Positions 8,329 through 15,317 of a DNA stretch of 64,000 bases are shown piece after piece. Both the position numbers and the translations under genes were made by a program. The notes beneath the pieces are model-generated. The model was not told where the DNA came from, did no database searches, and saw nothing but the letters and a program-made list of their open reading frames with translations. Source of the stretch: a virus; IMG/VR virus record IMGVR_UViG_3300042892_004016, positions 51,895 to 115,894 of that record; one strand, written 5' to 3'. The stretch's first letter is position 1; the number at the start of each line of letters is the position of its first letter.

Positions 8329-8550
8329 ATGAAACTTTTTGAAATGTTCGAGCCAGCAGTTAAGGGTTATCAAGATGAAGAAGATGACAATAGCAAGCCA
8401 CGGTGGAAAGAAAGTCGCAAGACTAAACTTACCCTAAGACAAATAAACAAGTTGCGCAAGATGAATGATGTGCGCAGCTACGAAAAAGCACAGAGTTTAA
8501 AGAAAATACGCAATCAATACAAACCAGTTGAACAAGCACCCGTAATGTAA
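8329..8550 (+). CDS. Small basic protein between gp20 and gp67
   Basis: 73 aa. It starts MKLFEMFEPAVKGYQDEEDD, then has a strongly basic helical stretch (RKTKLTLRQINKLRKMNDVR). Small proteins like this sit between gp20 and the core genes in related phages, but I know no assigned function. Position suggests a prohead core or head-assembly accessory protein. It has its own late promoter box (8303) and is followed by an intrinsic terminator at 8577-8606, so it may be made as a short separate message. Confidence 0.8.
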   Translation: MKLFEMFEPAVKGYQDEEDDNSKPRWKESRKTKLTLRQINKLRKMNDVRSYEKAQSLKKIRNQYKPVEQAPVM

Positions 8551-8576
8551 AAGTTCAGCTATTTCCCGCCAAAACG

Positions 8577-8606
8577 CAAAAAAACAGCACATATTGTGCT
8601 GTTTTC
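8577..8606. terminator. Intrinsic terminator
   Basis: AAAACAGCACA (8581-8591) and TGTGCTGTTTT (8595-8605) form a perfect 11-bp stem with a 3-nt loop, with an A-run before and Ts at the end of the stem. The symmetry allows termination in both directions; only plus-strand genes flank it. Confidence 0.75.
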
Positions 8607-8617
8607 TCAGCTATGCA

Positions 8618-8625
8618 CTAAATAA
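8618..8625 (+). promoter_or_regulatory. Late promoter box for gp67
   Basis: CTAAATAA, right after the terminator and 34 bp before the ATG at 8660; ribosome site TAGGAGAA lies between. Restarts late transcription for the core-protease-scaffold-capsid genes. Confidence 0.6.
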
Positions 8626-8659
8626 TTTCACGAAGCCATTTCTATAGGAGAACTTTACA

Positions 8660-9457
8660 ATGGATAACAAAAAATTTGAACAACTGATCGACTTGATCAT
8701 CAATGAAAATGAAGACCAAGCTCGTGCTCTATTTCACGATATCGTCGTTGAAAAGTCAAGAGAAATTTATGAATCAATGATGTATGCTGATGAAGGCATG
8801 AATCCAGAAGGCGGTCAAATTGGTGACCTACTGGACGAAATTGACGTAGAACAAACCCAAGGCGTTACCGAAGAAGATGACGAATTTGATGACATCGAAA
8901 TGGCCGGCGACGAAGACATGGGCGACGACATGGGCGACGAAGACATGGGCGACGAAGAAGAAGAATTAGAAGACCGCGTTGTTGATTTAGAAGACAAGCT
9001 GGACCAGTTAATGGCTGAGTTTGAAGAACTAATGGGCAGCGACGAAGAAGACATGGGCAGCGACGAAGACATGGGCGACGACATGGGCGATGAAGACATG
9101 GGCGACGAAGAAATGATGGAAGCATCTGACGACGAAGACCAATTGGCTGAGTCAGTTCAACTGCAAAAAGTAGCCACTGCTAAAATGGGCGATGACGGTG
9201 CAAACTCCAAGAGTGTAGCATTGAGCAAGCCAAAGCTAGTACAGACTGGTGCTAAATCAGTTAACTTTAGTCAAGGTGACGAAAAGGGCCGCACAGCTCC
9301 AACAACACAAACAGTTAAAGGCGACTTTAAAAATGCAGTAGGCATCAAAGGTGCAAAAACAGAAACAGCACCAAAGCCGCACACAGCACAAGCAACTGGT
9401 GTCAACACCAAGAGTCCAATGGCTGAGTCAAAAAAGTCAACAAAAGTAAGTAAGTAA
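8660..9457 (+). CDS. 67: gp67-like prohead core protein, expanded
   Basis: 265 aa. The first 40 residues (MDNKKFEQLIDLIINENEDQ, then ARALFHDIVVEKSREIYESM) resemble the helical start of T4 gp67. A very acidic, repetitive middle follows (DEDMGDDMGDEDMGDEE, two blocks at about residues 83-101 and 127-151). These flank a coiled coil (LEDRVVDLEDKLDQLMAEFE). The Thr/Lys/Ala-rich C-terminal part looks disordered. T4 gp67 is only about 80 aa, so this one is enlarged. gp67 is part of the internal prohead core and is degraded by the gp21 protease during maturation. A gp67 role is inferred from position, start sequence and acidity. Confidence 0.8.
   Translation: MDNKKFEQLIDLIINENEDQARALFHDIVVEKSREIYESMMYADEGMNPEGGQIGDLLDEIDVEQTQGVTEEDDEFDDIEMAGDEDMGDDMGDEDMGDEEEELEDRVVDLEDKLDQLMAEFEELMGSDEEDMGSDEDMGDDMGDEDMGDEEMMEASDDEDQLAESVQLQKVATAKMGDDGANSKSVALSKPKLVQTGAKSVNFSQGDEKGRTAPTTQTVKGDFKNAVGIKGAKTETAPKPHTAQATGVNTKSPMAESKKSTKVSK
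8909..9112 (+). repeat. GAC-GAA-GAC-ATG-GGC repeats in gp67
   Basis: Short in-frame tandem units encoding D-E-D-M-G and variants occur in two blocks (about 8909-8962 and 9041-9112), separated by the coiled-coil segment. The blocks are near-identical in DNA, so they can misalign and change length. Confidence 0.75.
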
Positions 9458-9473
9458 GAAAGTCCGAGACCAA

Positions 9474-10124
9474 ATGGCTTTGTATCTCAAAGAACACTTA
9501 ACATTCGACCGCGCTAACATGGTGGTCGAAAGCGTTAAGGAATCTGACGGCGAACTAAAGACCCTTTACATGAAGGGTATTTTCATTCAGGGCGGGGTTA
9601 AAAACGCAAATGAGCGCGTTTACCCTGTTTCTGAAATTGAAAGCGCAGTTGGAACGTTAAACGAACAAATCAAAGATGGTTACAGCGTGTTGGGTGAAGT
9701 TGATCATCCAGACGATCTTAAAATCAATTTAGACCGCGTATCACACATGATTACAAATATGTGGATGGACGGTCCTAATGGTTTTGGAAAACTAAAAATT
9801 TTACCAACTCCCATGGGTCATTTAGTACAGACCATGCTGGAGAGTGGTGTCAAACTAGGCGTAAGCAGCAGAGGTAGCGGAAACGTTAACGATGGTGATG
9901 GCCGTGTCAGTGACTTTGAAATAGTCACTGTGGATATTGTCGCACAACCTAGCGCACCTAACGCATATCCCAAAGCAATCTATGAAGGCATGATGAACTT
10001 GAAGCATGGACATAGACTGTTGGACATTGCAAAAGATGCAAGTAGCGATAAAAAAGTACAGAGGTTCTTAAAAGACGAAGTAATTCGCCTTATTAATGAT
10101 CTCAAGATTAAAGGGAAAAAATAA
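9474..10124 (+). CDS. 21: Prohead core protease gp21
   Basis: 216 aa, matching the T4 gp21 (S77) family size. YMKGIFIQGGVKNANERVYP is the family start. The catalytic residues can be placed as H78 in GEVDHPDD and S131/S132 in LGVSSRGSG. DIVAQPSAPNAYP is the conserved end of the catalytic fold. It is a serine protease inside the prohead that cleaves gp22, gp67 and gp23 at L/I-x-E sites before packaging. The stop overlaps the start of gp22 (TAATG), indicating coupled translation. Confidence 0.96.
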   Translation: MALYLKEHLTFDRANMVVESVKESDGELKTLYMKGIFIQGGVKNANERVYPVSEIESAVGTLNEQIKDGYSVLGEVDHPDDLKINLDRVSHMITNMWMDGPNGFGKLKILPTPMGHLVQTMLESGVKLGVSSRGSGNVNDGDGRVSDFEIVTVDIVAQPSAPNAYPKAIYEGMMNLKHGHRLLDIAKDASSDKKVQRFLKDEVIRLINDLKIKGKK

Positions 10125-11227
10125 TGACTTTAGAAATCATTAAACCATTACTTGAGAGTGGAATCATCAACGAAGAAACCAGCGTCGCCATAAACGAAGC
10201 TTGGGAATCCAAGTTAAATGAAGCTCGTGAGCAAGTACGTGCAGAACTCAGAGAAGAATTTGCACAGCGTTATGAACATGACAAAGATGTAATGGTGGAA
10301 GCCCTAGACAAGATGGTCACTGCAAGTCTATCAACTGAAATTGAAGAATTTCAATCAGAAAGACAAGCGATGAATGAAGACCGTGTTAAAGCCCAACTAA
10401 AATTGCGCGAAAGTGCCAGCAAGTTCAATGAATTCATGGTAACAAAATTATCAGAAGAAATCAGAGAACTACGTGGTGATCGCAAAATGCAAAATGAAGG
10501 TCAACAAAAGCTTGAGCAATTTATTGTTCATGCTCTTGCCCGTGAAATTAAAGAATTTGCGGAAGACAAGCAAGCAGTAGTTGAAGCTAAGGTCAAATTA
10601 GTAGCAGAAGGTCGTAAGCAATTGGTAGCACTGAAACAGAAGTTTGTTACAGAAAGCGCCAAGCGTATGAATGATGTTGTTACTAGTCATCTTAAAGGGG
10701 AAATGAGTCAATTGAAAGAAGATATCAAAACTGCTCGTGAGAACAGCTTTGGTAGAAAAATCTTCGAAGCGTATGCAACCGAATTTAGCGTTACTCACTT
10801 AAATGAGAAAGCTGAAACTCGTACATTGCTGTCACAGTTAGAAGAAAAAGATCGTCAATTGGCAGAATCCATCAACTCAATCAATGAAACAAAACAATTG
10901 GTTGAGAGCAAAGAACGTGAAGTTCGTGTTATTAAAGAATCCAATCTACGTGAAAAGACCATGAGCGAACTGCTCGGAACTCTTAATCAAGAGAAAGGCA
11001 CTTTAATGCGCAACTTACTAGAAAGCGTCCAGACCCCGCGTCTTCAGACTGCTTTCGACAAGTATCTCCCAGCAGTTCTTAACAACGCCCCAGATAAAGC
11101 TGTTAGCACTAAGGTTTTAAATGAAAGCGTAAAAGAAGTAACCGGGAACAAAGCTGCAATCAAACAAAAAGTTGATGCTGACCAACGTGATAACGTTATC
11201 GATATCAAACGTTTGGCAGGGCTTTAA
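10124..11227 (+). CDS. 22: Scaffolding core protein gp22
   Basis: 367 aa, longer than T4 gp22 (269 aa). It starts MTLEIIKPLLESGIINEETS, typical of gp22, and is almost wholly charged helix with long coiled-coil stretches (e.g. REQVRAELREEFAQRYEHD). It forms the inner scaffold around which gp23 assembles and is then cut to small peptides by gp21. It lies between the protease and the major capsid protein in T4 order. Confidence 0.92.
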   Translation: MTLEIIKPLLESGIINEETSVAINEAWESKLNEAREQVRAELREEFAQRYEHDKDVMVEALDKMVTASLSTEIEEFQSERQAMNEDRVKAQLKLRESASKFNEFMVTKLSEEIRELRGDRKMQNEGQQKLEQFIVHALAREIKEFAEDKQAVVEAKVKLVAEGRKQLVALKQKFVTESAKRMNDVVTSHLKGEMSQLKEDIKTARENSFGRKIFEAYATEFSVTHLNEKAETRTLLSQLEEKDRQLAESINSINETKQLVESKEREVRVIKESNLREKTMSELLGTLNQEKGTLMRNLLESVQTPRLQTAFDKYLPAVLNNAPDKAVSTKVLNESVKEVTGNKAAIKQKVDADQRDNVIDIKRLAGL

Positions 11228-11258
11228 TTAATAGACATACGAATTAGGAGAAATATTT

Positions 11259-12455
11259 ATGTCACAAGTACTCTTAGAAGGCCGTTGGGACGAAACCAAA
11301 GAAGCTCTGTTAGAAGGCTTAAAAGGTAATCGTCGTTCAACAATGGGTGTTATTTTAGAAAATACCCGTAAAAATTTATTACGTGAATCAAGTGCTGGCA
11401 CAACTACTGCTGGTAACATCGCAACACTTAACCGTGTTATTCTGCCTGTTATCCGTCGTGTAATGCCAACAGTTATCGCTAACGAACTAGTCGGCGTTCA
11501 GCCAATGACTGGTCCAGTTGGACAGATCCACACACTACGTGTACGTTACGCACAAAGCATGACTGACAGTTCAGCAGCAGCTACTTCTATCACCGCTGGT
11601 GAAGAAGCACTGAGCCCATTCAAGATTGCACAAGCATATTCACGTACACCACAAGGCGCATCATCCGCAACCGGTTATACTGGTAACGATACTGCTGCTC
11701 TTGAAGGCAATGGCGGTAAACAGATCAGCGTACAAATCCTACGTCAAGCTGTTGAAGCTAAGTCACGCAAGCTACAAGCTCGCTGGACATTTGAAGCTGC
11801 ACAAGACGCTCAATCACAACACGGTATTGACGTTGAAGCAGAAATCATGGCCGCACTAGCACAAGAAATTACTGCTGAAATCGACCAAGAGATCCTCTTG
11901 AGCCTACGTACATTAGCTACAACTGAAGAAACCTTCAACCAAGCTACTGTTAGTGGTACAGCTACATACGTTGGTGACGAGCACGCTGCTTTAGCTGTTC
12001 TGATCAATCGTGTTGCTAACAAAATCGCTCAACGCACTCGTCGTGGCGCAGGTAACTGGGCAGTTGTTAGCTCAGCAGCATTGACTGTTCTTCAGTCAGC
12101 AACAACATCAGCTTTTGCACGTACCACAGAAGGTACATTTGAAGCACCTACAAACACCAAGTTTGTTGGTACATTGAATGGTGCAATGCGCGTGTTCGTT
12201 GACTCATATGCTCCTGACACTACACCTGTATTGGTTGGTTACAAAGGTTCAAGTGAGACAGACGCAGCAGCATTCTATTGCCCATACATTCCATTGATGA
12301 GCAGTGGTGTTGTTCTGGATCCATCAACCTTCGAACCAGTCGTTAGCTTCATGACTCGCTATGGTTATATCGAGTTAACTAACACTGCCAGTTCGTTTGG
12401 TAATGCAGCCGATTACGTTGGTGAAATCGGAATCAGCAATCTTACATTCCAATAA
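11259..12455 (+). CDS. 23: Major capsid protein gp23
   Basis: 398 aa; shorter than T4 gp23 (521 aa). ATLNRVILPVIRRVMPTVIA followed by NELVGVQPMTGPVGQIHTLR is the unmistakable gp23 core. The first 43 residues look like a removable propeptide: L41-R42-E43 before S44 fits the L-x-E cut preference of gp21. It forms the hexamers of the head. Ribosome site TTAGGAGAAA precedes the ATG, and codons are strongly biased to GGT, GCT, GTT, CGT as expected of an abundant product. A strong terminator follows at 12486. No gp24 vertex gene follows in the window. Confidence 0.97.
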   Translation: MSQVLLEGRWDETKEALLEGLKGNRRSTMGVILENTRKNLLRESSAGTTTAGNIATLNRVILPVIRRVMPTVIANELVGVQPMTGPVGQIHTLRVRYAQSMTDSSAAATSITAGEEALSPFKIAQAYSRTPQGASSATGYTGNDTAALEGNGGKQISVQILRQAVEAKSRKLQARWTFEAAQDAQSQHGIDVEAEIMAALAQEITAEIDQEILLSLRTLATTEETFNQATVSGTATYVGDEHAALAVLINRVANKIAQRTRRGAGNWAVVSSAALTVLQSATTSAFARTTEGTFEAPTNTKFVGTLNGAMRVFVDSYAPDTTPVLVGYKGSSETDAAAFYCPYIPLMSSGVVLDPSTFEPVVSFMTRYGYIELTNTASSFGNAADYVGEIGISNLTFQ

Positions 12456-12485
12456 TCTTATTGGTTGTACTATTGATGAAACAAG

Positions 12486-12513
12486 AAAAAGAGCACTTCG
12501 GTGCTCTTTTTTT
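12486..12513 (+). terminator. Strong intrinsic terminator after gp23
   Basis: AAAGAGCAC and GTGCTCTTT pair around a TTCG tetraloop (12497-12500), followed by a run of Ts to 12513. It ends the capsid gene transcript. A long open frame that would start at a GTG inside this hairpin is not a real start. Confidence 0.92.
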
Positions 12514-12547
12514 GGGCTAAATTTATTTTCGTAATGCAGCAGAATAT

Positions 12548-12555
12548 GATAAATA
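12548..12555 (+). promoter_or_regulatory. Late promoter box for the homing endonuclease
   Basis: GATAAATA, 5 bp before the ATG at 12561, between the gp23 terminator and the endonuclease gene. Confidence 0.5.
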
Positions 12556-12560
12556 ACTGT

Positions 12561-13367
12561 ATGAAACATTTTATATACAAAACTACCCATATTAATGGCA
12601 AGTACTACATTGGGAGACATAGTACAGTCAACATAGATGACGGTTATATTGGCTCAGGTAAATGGCCTAAATCAATTAAGGACAAATCCGAATTGACCCG
12701 TGAAATTTTAGAATATGCGCCTGATGAAGCTACACTAAAATTAAAGGAAGCACTGTATTTGGCTGAGCATTACGGTAAACCACAGTGCATGAATCTTACG
12801 CTTGATCCAATTGGATTTGACAGTGTAACTAACCCTATGAAAAATCCTGAAATTACTGCCAAAATTAGTGGAGAGAACCATTGGTCTAATGTTGATCCAG
12901 AAAAATTCAAAGAGGCGTTTGCAGGCGACAATCATTGGCTGAATAAAAATCCCACTCGTAGAGAAGAATTCATAAAGAACCATCCAAACAAAGATGGTAG
13001 AAACGCAAAGTTAGCGTATGCCAGAGGAACGCACAACAGCATAGCAAACAATCCCAGTACAGTAAATGCGGCCAACGGAACACACCATTGGCAGAATGGA
13101 AAAAGCCCCAACTACCAGGGCAAGCTAAACAAAAAACTGGTCAAAGAAGGCGTCCATAATTTTTTGGGACCTGAACTCAATCAAAAACGAATTGATGAGG
13201 GTACGCATAATTTTGTTGGATCAGCAGCAAACTTAAAGATGTTAGCAGAGGGCAAGCATCCATCGCAGAAGAAACAAACATGTGAGCACTGTAGCAAAAC
13301 AACCAGTGCAGGCATGTACACCAGATGGCACGGTGCCAAATGTAAGAACAACCAGGAATCCCAATGA
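12561..13367 (+). CDS. GIY-YIG homing endonuclease, free-standing
   Basis: 268 aa from the ATG at 12561; an earlier in-frame GTG at 12501 lies inside the gp23 terminator and is rejected. The start FIYKTTHINGKYYIGRH is a GIY-YIG motif pair, with the expected arginine region close behind. The middle and C-terminal half carry spaced GxHNF/GxHHW units (GTHNS, GTHHW, GVHNF, GTHNF, GKHPS), typical DNA-contact repeats of phage homing enzymes. It ends with a zinc-finger-like CEHC...HGAKC. It cuts intron-less or marker-less sites in related phages and so spreads with its neighbours. It sits right behind gp23, whose conserved sequence is a common target area. The stop overlaps the next start (ATGA). 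Confidence 0.9.
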   Translation: MKHFIYKTTHINGKYYIGRHSTVNIDDGYIGSGKWPKSIKDKSELTREILEYAPDEATLKLKEALYLAEHYGKPQCMNLTLDPIGFDSVTNPMKNPEITAKISGENHWSNVDPEKFKEAFAGDNHWLNKNPTRREEFIKNHPNKDGRNAKLAYARGTHNSIANNPSTVNAANGTHHWQNGKSPNYQGKLNKKLVKEGVHNFLGPELNQKRIDEGTHNFVGSAANLKMLAEGKHPSQKKQTCEHCSKTTSAGMYTRWHGAKCKNNQESQ

Positions 13368-13672
13368 AAGAACTAAAACAAAACGAAGTGGTAGAAGTAT
13401 TACCAGATGGAACTGTGTATTATTTTGATTTGGATGTGTGTAATAATGCAGCAGAGCAAGCAATGGAAAAGCTACTTGAACTGGAGGGTGTAGAACCCAA
13501 TTTTGATTTTACTGCCAGTGTATTTCATTTGTTCGTGGAAGCAATTTACATTTTGACTAATTCGGGCTGGTCTACCGAAGAATTGTTAACTGAAGTATTG
13601 ACTCACAGTGATGCCAACGATAACATTACACTTGAGTTTGACGATCAGGAAGAAGACGATGAGGACGACTAA
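13364..13672 (+). CDS. Small acidic protein, unknown
   Basis: 102 aa. It starts MKELKQNEVVEVLPDGTVYY, has a central helical part (FTASVFHLFVEAIYILTNSG) and ends in a solid acidic tail (DDQEEDDEDD). I do not recognise the family. The start overlaps the endonuclease stop by ATGA, so it is probably translated by coupling; two bases separate its stop from the next ATG. Acidic tails of this kind occur in DNA-mimic and core proteins, but that is only a resemblance. Confidence 0.75.
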   Translation: MKELKQNEVVEVLPDGTVYYFDLDVCNNAAEQAMEKLLELEGVEPNFDFTASVFHLFVEAIYILTNSGWSTEELLTEVLTHSDANDNITLEFDDQEEDDEDD

Positions 13673-13674
13673 TC

Positions 13675-14256
13675 ATGAAGATAAATGAAATTGAGTTGAT
13701 TGGTTCACAAAACTTCCCAGTTGAAGCAGTTGAACTGTGGCTGGATAAGTCTAGTCCAAAGGGTATGCTAGAAAATTTTGTAGTCAATTATGTTGAATAT
13801 CAAGATCAACGCGGAGTTATTTTAACTGACGCTGATAATAAGATTGCAGCGTATGCTGGATTCGCTAGTAGGCTCAATGGAAAAGTATGGCAAGCACAAA
13901 ATGCAGTGACATACGCACCCTATCAAGGCCAAGCTCTAGTTGGCAAAATTTATAAAATGGTTAAAGAAGAATTTAAAGTATCCATACAAAGTGATACCCA
14001 ACAAACTGCTAGTGGTATGAAATTGTGGACTAAGACTTTGCCCAGTCTGGGCATGAAGCCAATGATATTTGACACAGAAACAGATAGAATAATCAATCCT
14101 GCCCAAACTAAGATTAATATGTATCCAAAGGGCAACCTAGAAAAGCAGTGGCGCTATACTTGGATTCTGGAACGATTTGACTACTACCCGGAACAAAACT
14201 TATTAGCTGAGGGTTCTCTACTGATGCCGTATGTGGGCATATGGTATAAAGACTAG
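13675..14256 (+). CDS. GNAT-like acetyltransferase-fold protein
   Basis: 193 aa. ILTDADNKIAAYAGFASRLN followed by WQAQNAVTYAPYQGQALVGK and IYKMVKEEF has the strand-strand-helix layout of GNAT N-acetyltransferases. YQGQALVGKIYK stands where the acetyl-CoA loop (Q/RxxGxG/A) would be, but the second Gly is replaced by Ala-Leu-Val. An acetyl-CoA role is therefore uncertain. Similar proteins are scattered in T4-like phages without known target. It lies 2 bp after the acidic protein, likely in one message. Confidence 0.55.
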   Translation: MKINEIELIGSQNFPVEAVELWLDKSSPKGMLENFVVNYVEYQDQRGVILTDADNKIAAYAGFASRLNGKVWQAQNAVTYAPYQGQALVGKIYKMVKEEFKVSIQSDTQQTASGMKLWTKTLPSLGMKPMIFDTETDRIINPAQTKINMYPKGNLEKQWRYTWILERFDYYPEQNLLAEGSLLMPYVGIWYKD

Positions 14257-14270
14257 ATTTGTATTATATA

Positions 14271-14279
14271 GAATAAATA
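14271..14279 (+). promoter_or_regulatory. Late promoter box
   Basis: GAATAAATA immediately before the ATG at 14284. T4-type late -10 element. Confidence 0.5.
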
Positions 14280-14283
14280 CGAT

Positions 14284-14526
14284 ATGGAAAACATTAACGA
14301 TCTTAAAAGAATGTCAGGCATAGTAAATGAATCAAAGTATGGTCAAAAGTTTGATCAGTTTCATGGCCCATTTAAGAATGACGGGAAGAAAGTCCGAGAT
14401 AAAAATTCAAAAGAACTCTGTGAATGTGAAGATACACAAACTGCAAAAGAATTAGCAGCGGTGCTTACAGACATTAAACAATTGCGTGAACTTTGTACAA
14501 AAATCAGTTCACTGCCTAATCGTTAA
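14284..14526 (+). CDS. Small protein with LKRMSGI motif, unknown
   Basis: 80 aa. It starts MENINDLKRMSGIVNESKYG. The short LxRMSGIxNE stretch recurs near the start of small proteins in T4-like marine phages. The C-terminal half is helical (TAKELAAVLTDIKQLRELC). Function unknown. It has its own late box and is followed by an intrinsic terminator, so it is a one-gene unit at the border between head and fibre regions. Confidence 0.75.
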   Translation: MENINDLKRMSGIVNESKYGQKFDQFHGPFKNDGKKVRDKNSKELCECEDTQTAKELAAVLTDIKQLRELCTKISSLPNR

Positions 14527-14556
14527 AAATTCTCAACGGGATGGGAAGACAAACCA

Positions 14557-14586
14557 GCGCACTGTTCGCATAAAGTGCGCTTTTTT
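14557..14586 (+). terminator. Intrinsic terminator before the fibre array
   Basis: GCGCAC (14557-14562) pairs with GTGCGC (14575-14580), then six Ts. It separates the head genes from the fibre genes. Confidence 0.85.
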
Positions 14587-14617
14587 GTTGGCGCTCAACT
14601 GCTGTTTGTCCAATAAT

Positions 14618-14625
14618 GATAAATA
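14618..14625 (+). promoter_or_regulatory. Late promoter box at the start of the fibre array
   Basis: GATAAATA, 29 bp before the ATG at 14655; ribosome site TTAGGAAC lies between. Confidence 0.6.
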
Positions 14626-14654
14626 AGTGATAAGAATAACGATTAGGAACATAC

Positions 14655-15314
14655 ATGGCAGCAGACCCATTCAATTCGGCAGGTGGATACACTTACAACA
14701 TACCTCCCGTACCGTTTTTAGACAGTACTGGCAATTTAACTGTGGCTAATGCCACAGTTTCAGGTAATATTATCGCCGGCGATACCATAACTGCAACTAC
14801 GTTTGTGGGAAACTTGGCGGGTGGATTTTCAATTGACGGCCCCAATACTGGTATCTTATTCAACAACGCAGGCTCTGCTGATCCAATTGGCACAGTAACT
14901 TACAGTGCCAGCACTGACACAGTTACAGTAGCAGGCAACTTGATTGCCAATACGTTTACTATAGGCGCAAACAACAACGAATTCAGCACCAGTCAAGTGG
15001 TATTTGCTACCACGAACAGCAGCGGCGTTAATCAGCAGTTACATTCAGTATTGGCCAGTACGATTTGCAGTATAGAGTACATGGTAATTGCCACAGATGC
15101 AATCAGTAATACCAGACAGACCAGCAAACTGATTGCCAGCGTATTGGGCAGTGATGTTGGATACTATGAATTTGGTACCATTGATATGAACGGTGGAGTG
15201 GGTGACTTTAAAGTAAATCATGACAATGGTAACATAACATTTACCGTGACCCCTATAACTGCCAATCCAACACAATATAAAATAATGATAACTTCTTATA
15301 AAGAAGGACTATAA
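14655..15314 (+). CDS. Short fibre protein with C-terminal beta domain
   Basis: 219 aa. A beta-rich start (DSTGNLTVANATVSGNIIAG) leads to a terminal domain of about 90 residues (QTSKLIASVLGSDVGYYEFG to PTQYKIMITSYKEGL). The same kind of end domain closes the proteins at 15318 and 22384, where the matching text is NATVWTMQYK and NTVVNFLSTY. It is common at the C-terminus of fibre-like proteins in cyanophage-type T4-likes and is probably a trimerising head. It is the first gene of the fibre array; the next ATG is 3 bp after its stop. Confidence 0.8.
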   Translation: MAADPFNSAGGYTYNIPPVPFLDSTGNLTVANATVSGNIIAGDTITATTFVGNLAGGFSIDGPNTGILFNNAGSADPIGTVTYSASTDTVTVAGNLIANTFTIGANNNEFSTSQVVFATTNSSGVNQQLHSVLASTICSIEYMVIATDAISNTRQTSKLIASVLGSDVGYYEFGTIDMNGGVGDFKVNHDNGNITFTVTPITANPTQYKIMITSYKEGL

Positions 15315-15317
15315 CAC

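Noticed and set aside
8660-9457. Reading the acidic repeat gene as a host calcium-binding or chaperone protein
   Set aside because: Position between gp20 and gp21 and the gp67-like start make a prohead core role far more likely.
12501-12560. 20 extra N-terminal codons for the homing endonuclease
   Set aside because: The GTG lies inside the gp23 intrinsic terminator; the GIY-YIG motif starts right after the ATG at 12561, which has a late promoter box just before it.
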